From positions 344,430 through 408,429 of the forward strand of contig NZ_PNXY01000003.1 of assembly GCF_002879865.1 (NCBI RefSeq): a DNA stretch of 64,000 nt. Direction: 5' to 3'. Position numbers and translations under genes: made by a program. Source of the DNA: Paraburkholderia rhynchosiae. GTDB lineage: Bacteria > Pseudomonadota > Gammaproteobacteria > Burkholderiales > Burkholderiaceae. Below the pieces are notes generated by a model. That model was not told the DNA's origin. It made no database searches and saw nothing but the letters and a program-made list of their open reading frames with translations. Below, piece after piece: positions 18,052-27,082 of the stretch. Position 1 is the stretch's first letter, and each line of letters starts with the position of its first letter.

Positions 18052-20117
18052 GCCGCCTGCTCCTGATGAACACGATTGTTCGCGCCGTGTTTCGTGGCGA
18101 CGCTGCCACGCGTGGCACGCCACGACGCGATCAGCGTTTCGAACGTGCGGCGCACGCGTGCGATCAATTCGTCATTGCCGATTTCACCGGCGAGCCACGC
18201 ATGGCTTGCCTCGTGGAAGATCGTGCGGCCCACGGTAAAGCCGCGGCACGTCGACGATTGCGCCGCCGCCCGAAAACCTTCATTCAACTGCTCGACGCCT
18301 GCCGACAAACCGAGCAGCACCACGCCTCGGCAATACGGATCGCGTTCAGCGATCAGCGCGTCGATGTTGCGCCATTGCGCGGCGTCCATCGGTTCGAGCT
18401 TCCACCACTCGGGATAGATGCCGATGTTGTAAAGCCGCTTCAACGCGCGATACACGATGTCCGGCCCCTGCGGCAAGTTCGCATGCTTCGGCGGAATGAC
18501 TTCGAGCAGCAACTCATGGCCGCTCGCTTGCGTTGCGTCGTAGAGCGCACGCAATTGGGCTTCCTGTTCGAGACGCTGTTCGATCGGTTCGTCCGGATGG
18601 AATTGCACCAGGCACTTCGCGATATGTTCCTGCGGCCACGGCACGAGCGTCGTACCGATCGAGCGGCCATGATCGAACACGAGCGGCACCGAGCCCGGCA
18701 GTTCAACGGGGCGGCCGATCCACCAGCCGCGTCCAGTGGCTGCATTCAGGGCGTCCTGGCCATAACGGTCGTCGATCAGCACGCCGATACGGCCTTGCAG
18801 GTTCAGTGCGCTTTCAGTCTGTGCCACGGCGTCGACAAACAGGCCTTTGAGCTGGGCGATGCGCGCTTCGCTTGCGCCGGTCTGTTGCGCGAGTTCGAAG
18901 AACTGATTGCGGTGGTCGAACGCGAAGCCAAGCACTTCGTCCCACTGCTTGCGTGCCGGCGTCACGCGATGCAGCCGCGCCAGCGTTGCATCGCGATCGG
19001 GGCGGCGCATACGTTGCGGATCGGCCTTCGCTTCGCGCAGGAAGTAGTCGAGTTCGGCCGGCGTCGGCATGGCCGGCGCGCAACCGTGACGCGAGACGAC
19101 CAGCGCGCCGCTGGCATTCGCGGCGCGCGCGCAGGCGTCGAGCGGTTGATCGCGCAGCCATCCAGAAAGAAAGCCCGACGCGAACGCGTCGCCCGCGCCG
19201 AGGACGTTCAGCACCTCCACTTCGACGCCGCCTTGAACCGGCAAGTCGTCGAGCGAGGCGGGCACCTCGCCCTCGATAATCTGACAGCCCATCGGCCCGC
19301 GTTTGAGCACGAGCGTGGCCGGCGTGACCGCGCGCACCATCGCGAGTGCGTCGACGAGCTCGCTCTTGCCGCCTGCAATGCGGAATTCTTCTTCAGTGCC
19401 GATCACGAGATCGAACAACGGCAGAATGCGCTGCAAGTGCGCGGTGACGCCTTCGCTCGCGACAAAGCGCGTTTCACCGTCCGCTTTGCCCGTGAGGCCC
19501 CACAACACCGGGCGATAGTCGATGTCGAGAACGGTGCGAACCTGGTTGCGCCGCGCGTAATCGAGCGCGCGACGGCTCGCGCGGTTCACCTGTTCGGTGG
19601 AGAAGTGTGTGCCGGTAATCAATAGCGCCTTTGACGACGCGATGAATGCCTCGTCGAAATCCGCTTCGTCGACGGCCATGTCCGCACAGTTCTCGCGATA
19701 GAAGATCAGCGGGAACGTATCGCGATCCTTCAGGCCGAGCAGAACCAGCGCGGTCAGGCGTTCCTGATCGACGCGCACATGGCTCACGTCGCAGCCTTCC
19801 TTCGTCAACGTCTCGGTGAGAAAGCGGCCCATATGATCGTTGCCGACACGCGCGAGCATCGCCGATGCAAGCCCGAGCCGCGCGCAGCCGAATGCAATGT
19901 TCGCGGACGAACCGCCGAGATACTTCGCGAAACTGGACACGTCTTCGAGCCGCGCGCCGACCTGCTGCGCGTACAGATCGACGGCGAGGCGGCCGAGACA
20001 CACGATGTCGCGGCTGCGGCCCGGCGCGAAGCGGCCGCCGGCGTTCGAACCGGACGCGCCGGCGGTCTCACCTGGAATCTCGCCTGAAGTCCCGCTGAAT
20101 GTACTGGAATGAGCCAT
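18048..20117 (-). CDS. iolC: bifunctional 5-dehydro-2-deoxygluconokinase / 5-dehydro-2-deoxyphosphogluconate aldolase
   Basis: 689 residues from ATG 20117. Residues ~1-40 are a Ser/Gly-rich leader. Residues ~40-370 are a PfkB-family kinase: IVCLGRLAVDLYAQQ, the YLGGSSANIAFGCARLG N-terminal signature, and the C-terminal VLNVLGAGDAFASGFLSG with the catalytic aspartate. Residues ~385-680 form a DUF2090-type domain (WDEVLGFAFDHRNQF, VEVIPPK-type strand LLLEVIPPKH, EWWKLEPMD), which in proteobacterial inositol pathways is assigned the IolJ aldolase role yielding DHAP and malonic semialdehyde. The fusion thus covers two successive steps. It lies between the ABC transporter ATPase gene and iolD, overlapping the latter. 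Confidence 0.93.
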   Translation of the reverse strand: MAHSSTFSGTSGEIPGETAGASGSNAGGRFAPGRSRDIVCLGRLAVDLYAQQVGARLEDVSSFAKYLGGSSANIAFGCARLGLASAMLARVGNDHMGRFLTETLTKEGCDVSHVRVDQERLTALVLLGLKDRDTFPLIFYRENCADMAVDEADFDEAFIASSKALLITGTHFSTEQVNRASRRALDYARRNQVRTVLDIDYRPVLWGLTGKADGETRFVASEGVTAHLQRILPLFDLVIGTEEEFRIAGGKSELVDALAMVRAVTPATLVLKRGPMGCQIIEGEVPASLDDLPVQGGVEVEVLNVLGAGDAFASGFLSGWLRDQPLDACARAANASGALVVSRHGCAPAMPTPAELDYFLREAKADPQRMRRPDRDATLARLHRVTPARKQWDEVLGFAFDHRNQFFELAQQTGASEARIAQLKGLFVDAVAQTESALNLQGRIGVLIDDRYGQDALNAATGRGWWIGRPVELPGSVPLVFDHGRSIGTTLVPWPQEHIAKCLVQFHPDEPIEQRLEQEAQLRALYDATQASGHELLLEVIPPKHANLPQGPDIVYRALKRLYNIGIYPEWWKLEPMDAAQWRNIDALIAERDPYCRGVVLLGLSAGVEQLNEGFRAAAQSSTCRGFTVGRTIFHEASHAWLAGEIGNDELIARVRRTFETLIASWRATRGSVATKHGANNRVHQEQAA

Positions 20118-20176
20118 GAATGTTCCTGAATGACGGAGCGCGGCGGTACGGCGGCACCTGCCGCCGCGCGAATGAA

Positions 20177-21019
20177 TCAGATCGTTGCGCCTTCGAGTTC
20201 GCCAATCATCTTCTGCATCTCGGCGCCACCGGCCATCATGTCGAGCACTTCGTCCTTGCTGATGGTCTCCTTGGTGAACGTACCGAGCGATTTGCCGCGA
20301 TTGAGCAGCGTGAATGAATCGCCAATCGGATAGGCGTGGTGCACGTTGTGCGTGATGAAAATCACCGAGATGCCTTTCGCGCGCGCCTTGTGAATGAGCT
20401 TCAGCACGTTGAAGCTCTGCTTGACGCCGAGCGCGGCGGTCGGCTCGTCGAGAATCAGCACGCGTGCGCCGAAGTGGATCGCGCGTGCAATCGCGAGGCA
20501 CTGTTTTTCGCCACCAGACATCGTGCCGATCGGTTGATGCGGATCGCGCACATTGATGCCCATTTCGGCGAGCTTGTCGCGGGCCGTGACAGCGCTCGTT
20601 TCGAGATCCATCACGTTAAGGAAACCGAACATTTTCTTTTGCGGCTCGCGTCCCATGAAGAAGTTGCGCGCGACGGAGAGCAGCGGCACCAGCGCGAGAT
20701 CCTGATAGACGGTGGCGATGCCGAGATCGAGCGCGTCTTTCGGCGATTCGAACAGCACCGGTTTGCCGTCCACGAGATATTGACCTGACGACGGCTGATG
20801 TACGCCGGCCAGCGTCTTGATGAGCGTCGACTTGCCCGCGCCGTTGTCGCCAAGCAGGCAGTGCACTTCACCGCGCTTCAGGCGCAACGTCACGCCGCTC
20901 AGCGCGATCACTTTCCCAAAGTATTTGTTGACGTTTTCGAGCGCGAGAATCACGTCGTCCTGCGGCGCGGCGGCGTGTGACACATTCACTTCGTTCGTCA
21001 CGTGGTTCGTATCGGACAT
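20177..21019 (-). CDS. sugar (inositol) ABC transporter ATP-binding protein
   Basis: 280 residues. Of two nearby ATGs, the one at 21019 has AGGAG six bases before it, so I use it rather than 21025. It has a single ATPase domain, unlike two-domain RbsA/XylG: Walker [10 protein letters not shown], signature MSGGEKQ, Walker [14 protein letters not shown]-loop THNVHHAY. This single-domain form occurs in fructose/inositol-type (FrcA-like) importers. Genes for the permease and binding protein lie just upstream in the same direction and iolC follows, so the substrate is most likely myo-inositol. Confidence 0.9.
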   Translation of the reverse strand: MSDTNHVTNEVNVSHAAAPQDDVILALENVNKYFGKVIALSGVTLRLKRGEVHCLLGDNGAGKSTLIKTLAGVHQPSSGQYLVDGKPVLFESPKDALDLGIATVYQDLALVPLLSVARNFFMGREPQKKMFGFLNVMDLETSAVTARDKLAEMGINVRDPHQPIGTMSGGEKQCLAIARAIHFGARVLILDEPTAALGVKQSFNVLKLIHKARAKGISVIFITHNVHHAYPIGDSFTLLNRGKSLGTFTKETISKDEVLDMMAGGAEMQKMIGELEGATI

Positions 21020-21032
21020 GTTCATCTCCTCG

Positions 21033-22199
21033 TTACGATTGCGCGACGCGACGGCGCACATAGTGATTGAACAGCACGGCGATCAGCAGCATTACGCCGA
21101 GGAACACTCGGAACCAGTCGGAACTCACGTTCGTATAGGTAATGCCGATCTGCACGACGCCGAAGATCAACGCGCCGAAACATGCGCCGATCACCGAGCC
21201 GTAACCACCGGTCAACAACGTGCCGCCAATCACCGCCGCGATAATCGCTTCGAATTCCTTCTGCAAGCCGCGGTCTGCTGCGGCAGAGCCGATGTCGCAC
21301 ACTTGCAGCACCGCGAAAAGGCACGAGCAGAACGCGGTCAACACAAACAGCAGAATCTTCACGCGACGCACCGGAATGCCGACATTCTTTGCCGCGTTCG
21401 CGTCACCACCTACTGCGAGAATCCAGTTGCCGGCGCGCGTCTTTGCGAGCACGAATGCGCAAATTGCTGCGAGAGCGAGCCACCACAGAATCACCTTCGG
21501 AATGCCCGGCACGAGCGCGTGGCCGTTATCGAGCAAGGTGCCGATGCCGTGATGCGCGAGCATCGTGAAGAGGCCCTGCAGCGCGACGCCATGAAACAGC
21601 GTGTTGGCGAGCCAGTCCTGCTGCGCGAGATCGCCCACGCCGGAGACGATGGTGCGGTCCGCAAACATGATCGACAGCGCGAGCGTGAGACCGCGCAGAA
21701 TGAACAGGAACGCCAGCGTGACGATGAACGACGGCAGGCGCGTACGCATGACCAGATAGCCGTTCAGCGCGCCGAGCAGCATCGAGCCGGCAAACGCGAA
21801 CAGGATCGCAAGCGAGATCGGCCAGTGAAAATAGACGGTGGGAATCGCGACCATCATGCCGGCGAAGCCGATCATGGAGCCGATGGACAAGTCGAATTCG
21901 CCGGCGATCATCAGCAGACACGCGCCTACGGACAGGATGCCGAGATACGCGGATACCTGCGACCAGTTCATCACGCCGTCGAGATTGAACATGCCAGAGC
22001 CGCCGGCGGTCAATGCAAAGACGAGGAACACCAGCACCGCGCCGGAAATCGCGGCGAATTCGGGGCGGTTCAGCAAATGACCGAACCAGGATTCCTTGCG
22101 CACGCGCTCGTCCGCCTCGGGCCGCGGCGAAGCGGCGTCAGCCTGAGCGGCGCTGTTCGCGTCGGCGTGCGGTGGAAAGTGTTTGCCGGCTACACCCAT
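21033..22199 (-). CDS. sugar (inositol) ABC transporter permease
   Basis: 388 residues, RbsC/FrcB-type inner-membrane permease with about ten hydrophobic segments. Characteristic stretches are [37 protein letters not shown] and the coupling-helix region [22 protein letters not shown]. The N-terminal ~45 residues are hydrophilic. The start at 22199 has AAGGAG a few bases upstream. It is followed by the ATPase gene after 13 bases and preceded by the binding-protein gene across a 142-base gap that could fold. Confidence 0.92.
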   Translation of the reverse strand: MGVAGKHFPPHADANSAAQADAASPRPEADERVRKESWFGHLLNRPEFAAISGAVLVFLVFALTAGGSGMFNLDGVMNWSQVSAYLGILSVGACLLMIAGEFDLSIGSMIGFAGMMVAIPTVYFHWPISLAILFAFAGSMLLGALNGYLVMRTRLPSFIVTLAFLFILRGLTLALSIMFADRTIVSGVGDLAQQDWLANTLFHGVALQGLFTMLAHHGIGTLLDNGHALVPGIPKVILWWLALAAICAFVLAKTRAGNWILAVGGDANAAKNVGIPVRRVKILLFVLTAFCSCLFAVLQVCDIGSAAADRGLQKEFEAIIAAVIGGTLLTGGYGSVIGACFGALIFGVVQIGITYTNVSSDWFRVFLGVMLLIAVLFNHYVRRRVAQS

Positions 22200-22278
22200 G
22201 ATGTCTCCTTGGAACCGGCTGTGTGTCTGGCGACGCGGGAATGCATTGCGAGAACGACAGCCGGTGAAATGCGCGCTG

Positions 22279-22316
22279 GCGGCGGGGGCCGCCCGGCGAG
22301 AACGAGTGCCCGCCGC
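22279..22316 (-). terminator. possible attenuating hairpin between binding-protein and permease genes
   Basis: GCGGCGGG at 22279-22286 can pair with CCCGCCGC at 22309-22316 in the 142-base spacer after the binding-protein stop. Such stems often protect the 3' end of an abundant binding-protein message and reduce read-through. No T-tract is visible, so this is tentative. Confidence 0.3.
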
Positions 22317-22341
22317 GCGCGTGACTAGCTAGAGAAAGGAA

Positions 22342-23388
22342 TCAGCGGTACTGCCCTGCGTACTTGATGACCTTGTCGATGTTGTCCTTCGTGATGAAGC
22401 CGGGGCCCGAACGGATGTTCTTCGGCCCATATGACGGCGCGAGGCCGTAAGTGGAAAGCCGCGCCTTGAACTTCGGATTCGCTTCGAGAATCTGGCGGAT
22501 TTTCGCGGGGTCGGTGGTGTGCTCTTTCTTCACGATGGCCAATACGGCGACCGGAATATAGCCCTGCAAATACGGCTGCTGGTCGATCGCGAACTGGATC
22601 GAGCCGTTCTGGATCGCCTTCGCGATGTCGTCGGAGAAATCGAACGTGCAGAAGTAGATCTTGCCCGCGAGGCCCATCTGCTGAACGGCTTTCAGCGTGG
22701 CCGAAGCCGGCGTCGGTCCGAGCGTGAGAATCGCGCCGGTGTTCGGATGGTTGCGCAAATAGGCGCTGACCTTAGATTGAATCTCGGTCGGATCCTGCCC
22801 GGAATCGATGGTGGACGCTTTATAGTCGACGCCCAGCGCTTCGGCGAAACCGCGGCAACGGTCGAACGAAACGGTGTTGGTCGCGATGTGATTCACGCAC
22901 AGGAACGATTTCACGCCGGCCGCTTTCGCCTTCTCGCCCGCCGCTTTGCCAGCCACATATTCGGGCTGCCCGACATGCATGATCGCGCCGAGTTGCGAAC
23001 TCTGCTCCTCGGTGCCCGAGTTGATCGTGACGAGCGGAATCTTCTTCGCGGTCACCTTGCTGATCGAACTCTTCAGTACGTCGTAGTCGGCAATCGTGAC
23101 GATTACGCCGTCGTAATTGCGCGCGGCGGCCTGCTCGACCAGACGCGCCATATCGGCAATGTCGCCGTTCGGCGGATTGCGATAGTCGGTCTCGACGTTG
23201 AAGTCCTCGTCGGCCTGTTTGATGGCGTTCTTGATGGTGTTCCACCACGAATCGGAATCCGGCGCGTGGCTGATCAGCACGAAATGAGCGTCAGCCGCGC
23301 GGGCGGCCGAGGCCGCTCCGAATCCCGTCGCCAACGTCAATGCCGTCACCAGAATCCTGAGCGTACCCTTGCCCTTGCAAAGTCTCAT
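22342..23388 (-). CDS. sugar (inositol) ABC transporter substrate-binding protein
   Basis: Periplasmic binding protein of the ribose/RbsB-like Peripla_BP_4 class, 348 residues. A Sec signal peptide covers about residues 1-32 (basic MRLCKGKG, hydrophobic LVTALTLATGFGAA, cleavage likely after ARA before ADAHFVL). The mature protein has the two-lobed family pattern, with SHAPDSDSWWNTIKNAIKQA at the start and YDGVIVTIADYDVL and TFDFSDDIAKAIQNGSIQFAIDQQPYLQGY later. A GGTGGAG ribosome-binding site precedes the ATG at 23388. It is first in the minus-strand inositol operon and divergent from the RpiR-type regulator. Confidence 0.93.
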   Translation of the reverse strand: MRLCKGKGTLRILVTALTLATGFGAASAARAADAHFVLISHAPDSDSWWNTIKNAIKQADEDFNVETDYRNPPNGDIADMARLVEQAAARNYDGVIVTIADYDVLKSSISKVTAKKIPLVTINSGTEEQSSQLGAIMHVGQPEYVAGKAAGEKAKAAGVKSFLCVNHIATNTVSFDRCRGFAEALGVDYKASTIDSGQDPTEIQSKVSAYLRNHPNTGAILTLGPTPASATLKAVQQMGLAGKIYFCTFDFSDDIAKAIQNGSIQFAIDQQPYLQGYIPVAVLAIVKKEHTTDPAKIRQILEANPKFKARLSTYGLAPSYGPKNIRSGPGFITKDNIDKVIKYAGQYR

Positions 23389-23550
23389 GTCTCCACCTTT
23401 CTCGGTCTGTCGTTATTGAAGGGAGCGTGTGGCGGACGATTACACGACGTAAGGCCCAAGGCATTGCGCACGGTTGCCGAAGCGCCATCGCTCACGACCA
23501 AGATTAGGTCATCTTCGAAGGCGTTGCAATAGAAATTTCACCGTGAATAA

Positions 23551-23572
23551 AAATGGAAAATACGTTCCATTT
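23551..23572. promoter_or_regulatory. 22-bp palindrome, candidate operator for the inositol regulator
   Basis: AAATGGAA (23551-23558), six bases AATACG, then TTCCATTT (23565-23572): a perfect 8+6+8 palindrome with the core GGAA-N6-TTCC. It lies in the divergent region between the binding-protein gene and the RpiR-type regulator, 97 bases before the regulator start, and its right arm sits where the -35 of the TATAAT at 23588 would be. A GGAA-N6-TTCC site has, to my knowledge, been described for rhizobial IolR, which is also RpiR-type. A smaller TTCAC-C-GTGAA palindrome lies at 23537-23547. Confidence 0.6.
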
Positions 23573-23580
23573 ATGCGACG

Positions 23581-23601
23581 CGCTGCCTATAATCGGCAGC
23601 G
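23581..23601 (+). promoter_or_regulatory. -10 box of the rpiR-iolG promoter inside a second palindrome
   Basis: A perfect TATAAT (23588-23593) is embedded in the inverted repeat CGCTGCC-N7-GGCAGCG (23581-23601). A -35 at the standard 17-base spacing would fall on TTCCAT (23565-23570), the right arm of the upstream palindrome, a geometry that suits repression and autoregulation. Confidence 0.55.
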
Positions 23602-23668
23602 TCAGCATGCTCTGCAGCGCGCGTCGAAAGCGCGTGCCGCAGTGCGGCAAAGCACCGAAGAGAGAGCC

Positions 23669-24550
23669 ATGGCGGAAGAGAGCACCGAAGAATTGCCGAG
23701 CGTCGAAGAATTGATGCAGCGCATCGCGGAGAACTACGAGGCGTTGCCGCGTCAGTTGAAGAATGTCGCGACATATATCGAGCAGCACCGATCGAGCGTG
23801 ATGGTGGATCGCACGAGCGACATCGCCGCGAGTTGCGGCGTGCATCCGTCGGCGGTGGTGCGCTTTGCGCAGCGCTTCGGTTTTTCCGGCTTCTCCGATT
23901 TGCAGGCGGTGTTTCGTCAGGCGTACACGGGGCAGGGCGCGTCGTCGCCGAGTTATCAGCAGCGCATTCGCAAGCTGATCGACGATAAGCCCGGCGCATT
24001 GTCGGGCGGCGCGGTGGCGCGCGAATTCATCGCGGCCTCGCGCGGCGGTTTGGAAGAACTCGAAGCGGGGCTCGACGACAAGCAGTTCGACGCCGCCGTG
24101 AAGATGCTGCAGCAGGCCGAGAACATCTATGTGATCGGCGTGCGGCGCTCGTTCCCGGTGGCGAGCTACATTGTCTATGCGTTGCAACACACGCCCAAGC
24201 GCGTGCATCTGGTATCCGGTTTCGGCGGCATGTACCGCGAACAGATTCGCAGCGTGAAAAAGGGCGATGTCGTGATCGCAATCAGCTTCGCGCCTTATGC
24301 GAAGGAAACGCAGTATTGCCTGCGCGTCGCGCATCATCATCAGGCGAAGACGCTGGTTATTACGGACAGCCAACTATCTCCGCTCGCGCGCTATGCGAGC
24401 ACTCAACTGTATGTGAAAGAGGGCAGCGCGTTCGCGTTCCGCTCGCTGACCAGCACGATCTGCCTGTGCCAGGCGCTCTTCATTGCGCTCGCGTACAAGC
24501 TCGAACTAAACGTAGAAGAATCGAAAGACACTGGAGGATACGATGACTGA
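23669..24550 (+). CDS. RpiR/MurR-family regulator of the inositol locus
   Basis: 293 residues from ATG 23669, with a purine-rich GAAGAGAGAG upstream; longer frames reach 23474 but run through the palindromic promoter. The N-terminal RpiR helix-turn-helix covers about residues 15-90 (TSDIAASCGVHPSAVVRFAQRFGFSGF) and a SIS sugar-phosphate-binding domain about 135-270 (IYVIGVRRSFPVASYIVYAL, KGDVVIAISFAPYAKET). Members bind phosphorylated sugar intermediates. Position, divergent from the transporter and overlapping iolG by eight bases, makes it the likely pathway repressor (IolR-like), with 2-deoxy-5-keto-gluconate-6-phosphate the natural effector candidate. Confidence 0.88.
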   Translation: MAEESTEELPSVEELMQRIAENYEALPRQLKNVATYIEQHRSSVMVDRTSDIAASCGVHPSAVVRFAQRFGFSGFSDLQAVFRQAYTGQGASSPSYQQRIRKLIDDKPGALSGGAVAREFIAASRGGLEELEAGLDDKQFDAAVKMLQQAENIYVIGVRRSFPVASYIVYALQHTPKRVHLVSGFGGMYREQIRSVKKGDVVIAISFAPYAKETQYCLRVAHHHQAKTLVITDSQLSPLARYASTQLYVKEGSAFAFRSLTSTICLCQALFIALAYKLELNVEESKDTGGYDD

Positions 24551-25562
24551 CGCAGCAAAACCGATCGACGTCGCGGTGTTCGGCGCGGGCCGCATTGGCA
24601 AGATTCACGCGGCGAACCTCGCCCGGCAACCGGGCGTGCGGCTCAAGTATGTAGTCGATGTGAACCGCGAGGCGGCCGCGGCACTCGCTGCCGCGCATGG
24701 CGCGCAAGTGGCCGATATCGACGGCGCAATGGGGGACGCGTCGGTGGGTGCCACGGTGATCTGCTCGAGTACCGACACGCATGCCGATCTGATCATGATG
24801 TCGGCTGCGCAGAGAAAACATGTGTTCTGCGAGAAGCCCGTCGACCTCACGCTCGAACGCGCGCGAGCTTGCGCCGATGCGGTTGAGCGCGCGGGCGTGG
24901 TGTGCATGATCGGCTTCCAGCGCCGCTTCGATCCGACGTTCTCCGCGTTGAAAGCGCGCCTCGATGCAGGCGAGATCGGCACGCCGGAAATGCTCGTCGT
25001 GACGAGCCGCGATCCGGGCGCGCCGCCGGTCGAATACATCCGCCATTCGGGCGGCATCTTCAAGGACATGCTGATTCACGACTTCGACATCTTCCGCTGG
25101 ATTCTCGACGATGAAGCCGACACGCTGCACGCCACAGGCAGTTGCCTGAGCGACCCGGCGATTGCGGACGCGGGCGATATCGATTCGACCGCGGTGACGA
25201 TCCGCACCAGGCGCGGCCGCCTGTGCCAGATCAACACGGCGCGCCGGGCCGCCTACGGTTACGACCAGCGTTTCGAAGTGCTCGGCAGCATGGGCATGCT
25301 ACAGGCGGGCAACGTGCGGCCCACGGAAGTCACGGCGTACTCGAAGACCGAAGTATCGAGCGACGTGCCCGAGGCGTTTTTCCTCGAACGTTATCGCGCG
25401 GCTTACGCGCTTGAAATCGCCCATTTCTTCGACGCGGTCACACAGGGCAAGCCGGTGCGCACCACAGTGGCAGACGGCGTGAAAGCGCTGGAACTCGCCG
25501 ACGCCGCCACGCGCTCCTGGCGCGAGGGCCGCGCGGTGAAACTCGGCGAGGCCGCGCAATGA
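24543..25562 (+). CDS. iolG: myo-inositol 2-dehydrogenase
   Basis: Gfo/Idh/MocA oxidoreductase, 339 residues, first step of the pathway: NAD-dependent oxidation of myo-inositol to 2-keto-myo-inositol. The Rossmann motif VFGAGRIGKIHAANLA is at residues ~12-27, the catalytic lysine in CEKPVDL near residue 100, and the active-site motif GGIFKDMLIHDFDIFRWIL near 173-191 contains the DxxxH pair. The start lies within the last codons of the regulator gene, and its stop overlaps the next dehydrogenase, so the three are one coupled operon. Confidence 0.92.
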   Translation: MTDAAKPIDVAVFGAGRIGKIHAANLARQPGVRLKYVVDVNREAAAALAAAHGAQVADIDGAMGDASVGATVICSSTDTHADLIMMSAAQRKHVFCEKPVDLTLERARACADAVERAGVVCMIGFQRRFDPTFSALKARLDAGEIGTPEMLVVTSRDPGAPPVEYIRHSGGIFKDMLIHDFDIFRWILDDEADTLHATGSCLSDPAIADAGDIDSTAVTIRTRRGRLCQINTARRAAYGYDQRFEVLGSMGMLQAGNVRPTEVTAYSKTEVSSDVPEAFFLERYRAAYALEIAHFFDAVTQGKPVRTTVADGVKALELADAATRSWREGRAVKLGEAAQ

Positions 25563-26608
25563 ATACGGCTACAGCAGGAGCGCGGCGGCTTCGTGTGGGC
25601 GTGGTGGGTTTGGGGCGTCTCGGCAAACGTCACGCGGAAAATCTCGCGTATCGTGTGCCGGGCGCTGAACTCGTCGCCGCGTGCAGTCCGCTCGAAGAAG
25701 AGCGGGCGTGGGCGCGCGAGGCGCTGCCCGAGCCCCGTCTTTACGACGATTACGCTGACCTGCTCGCGGATCGCGAGGTGGACGCGGTGTGGCTTGTCAC
25801 GCCGTCGTCGTTGCATGCGCAGCAGATCGTCGACGCGTTGCGCGCCGGCAAGCACGTGTTCTGCGAGAAGCCGTTGTCGCTCGATCTCGCCGAGTGCGAG
25901 CGCGTGCTGGCCGAGGCCGCGCGCTACCCGCAACTGCAGGCGACGATCGGCTTTATGCGGCGTTTCGATCCGAGCTACAAGGACGGGTTCGACAAAATCG
26001 CAGCGGGCACAATCGGCCGGCCGTTTCTCGTGCGCTCGCAAACCACCGACAAGAACGATACCGACGGTTTCTTCGTGCGCTTCGCGGCAACCTCCGGCGG
26101 CATCTTTCTCGATTGCACGGTGCACGATATCGACGTTGCGCGCTGGCTGCTCGGCAAGCCGCGCGCGACGCGCGTGTTCGCCGCGGGTGCGGTCGCGTTG
26201 CACGAGGGCCTGCGCGAATTCGGCGATGTCGATAACGGCGTGGCGATCTGCGAGTTCGAGGGCGGCAAGCTCGCGATGTTTTATGCGTCGCGCACTCAGG
26301 CGCACGGCAACGACACGCATAGCGAAGTGATCGGCACGGCCGGCGCGCTCGGGATCGGCCACAATCCGCGCGCGAATCGCGTCGAGATTTACGACGCGGC
26401 CGGCATTCGCAACGAGTGCACGCCGAGCTTCTTCGATCGTTTCGAAGAGGCGTTTCTGCACGAGGCGCGCGCGTTCGTCGCTTCGGTGCAAGGAGGGGCG
26501 GAGTCGAACGTGCAAGCGGGCGCGACGCTCGCCGACGCGCTCGAAGCGACGCGCATTGGCAATGCGTTGCGGGAATCGCTGCAAAGTGGGCAGGCGGTCA
26601 CCCTGTAG
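25559..26608 (+). CDS. second Gfo/Idh/MocA-family dehydrogenase (inositol-type)
   Basis: 349 residues with an ATGA overlap to iolG. It has the same fold, with VGVVGLGRLGKRHAENLA near the N-terminus, catalytic CEKPLSLDL near residue 105 and GGIFLDCTVHDIDVARWLLG near 180-199. It is clearly paralogous to, but not a recent duplicate of, the preceding gene. Likely roles are oxidation of another inositol isomer (scyllo- or D-chiro-inositol) or interconversion of inososes; sequence alone does not decide. A conserved partner of inositol loci by position. Confidence 0.85.
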   Translation: MNTATAGARRLRVGVVGLGRLGKRHAENLAYRVPGAELVAACSPLEEERAWAREALPEPRLYDDYADLLADREVDAVWLVTPSSLHAQQIVDALRAGKHVFCEKPLSLDLAECERVLAEAARYPQLQATIGFMRRFDPSYKDGFDKIAAGTIGRPFLVRSQTTDKNDTDGFFVRFAATSGGIFLDCTVHDIDVARWLLGKPRATRVFAAGAVALHEGLREFGDVDNGVAICEFEGGKLAMFYASRTQAHGNDTHSEVIGTAGALGIGHNPRANRVEIYDAAGIRNECTPSFFDRFEEAFLHEARAFVASVQGGAESNVQAGATLADALEATRIGNALRESLQSGQAVTL

Positions 26609-26719
26609 CGCCGGCATTGTTGCGGTAGCGGCGGCACCGGCAAGGCAGCGGAGGCTGCGGTAGAATTTGACCCTCTGTCCGGCGTCGCGAACGACGCCCT
26701 GTCCCGAAGGTCATCGTCG

Positions 26720-26953
26720 ATGCAAATTCAGATTCATAAGGAAGTCGATGCGCGCGGGCTGATGTGCCCGCTGCCCATCTTGCGCGCCAAGAAGGCGCTC
26801 GCCGATATGGAAAGCGGTCAGATTCTCAAGGTGCTCGCCACCGATCCCGGCTCGCAGCGTGATTTCGCCGCGTTCGCGAAGCAAACCGGCAATGAGATCG
26901 TCGAGAGTTCGGCGCAAGACAAGGTCTTTACGTTCCTGATGAAGCGCCGCTGA
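26720..26953 (+). CDS. tusA: TusA-family sulfurtransferase
   Basis: 77 residues, SirA/TusA fold. The sulfur-carrier cysteine lies in the family motif RGLMCPLPILRAKKAL (CPxP at residues ~16-19), followed by the conserved VLATDPGSQRDFAAFAKQTGNE. The family relays persulfide sulfur for tRNA thiolation or other sulfur chemistry. In Burkholderiales such stand-alone copies are common, and whether this is the tRNA-dedicated TusA is not certain. A possible -10 TAGAAT lies at 26661-26666. A strong hairpin terminator follows. Confidence 0.88.
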   Translation: MQIQIHKEVDARGLMCPLPILRAKKALADMESGQILKVLATDPGSQRDFAAFAKQTGNEIVESSAQDKVFTFLMKRR

Positions 26954-26993
26954 CGCGCAAGCATTCAGACACAGTCGCTCAGACTTACGCTCG

Positions 26994-27038
26994 AAAAAAA
27001 GGCGCTGTGCCCGCGAAAGCGGGGCACAGCGCCTTTTT
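26994..27038. terminator. bidirectional intrinsic terminator between tusA and galU
   Basis: A run of seven A, the stem GGCGCTGTGCCCGC (27001-27014), a GAAA loop, the matching right arm 27019-27033 with one bulged G, and then TTTTT. It serves convergent tusA and galU on both strands and is the clearest terminator in the window. Confidence 0.92.
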
Positions 27039-27082
27039 GACTTCTGCTCGATGCTTGGGCGATTCAAAGCATCGGAACGCGT

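Noticed and set aside
24543..26608. The two adjacent Gfo/Idh genes considered as a recent tandem duplication
   Set aside because: Their sequences differ throughout apart from family motifs, so they are old paralogues.
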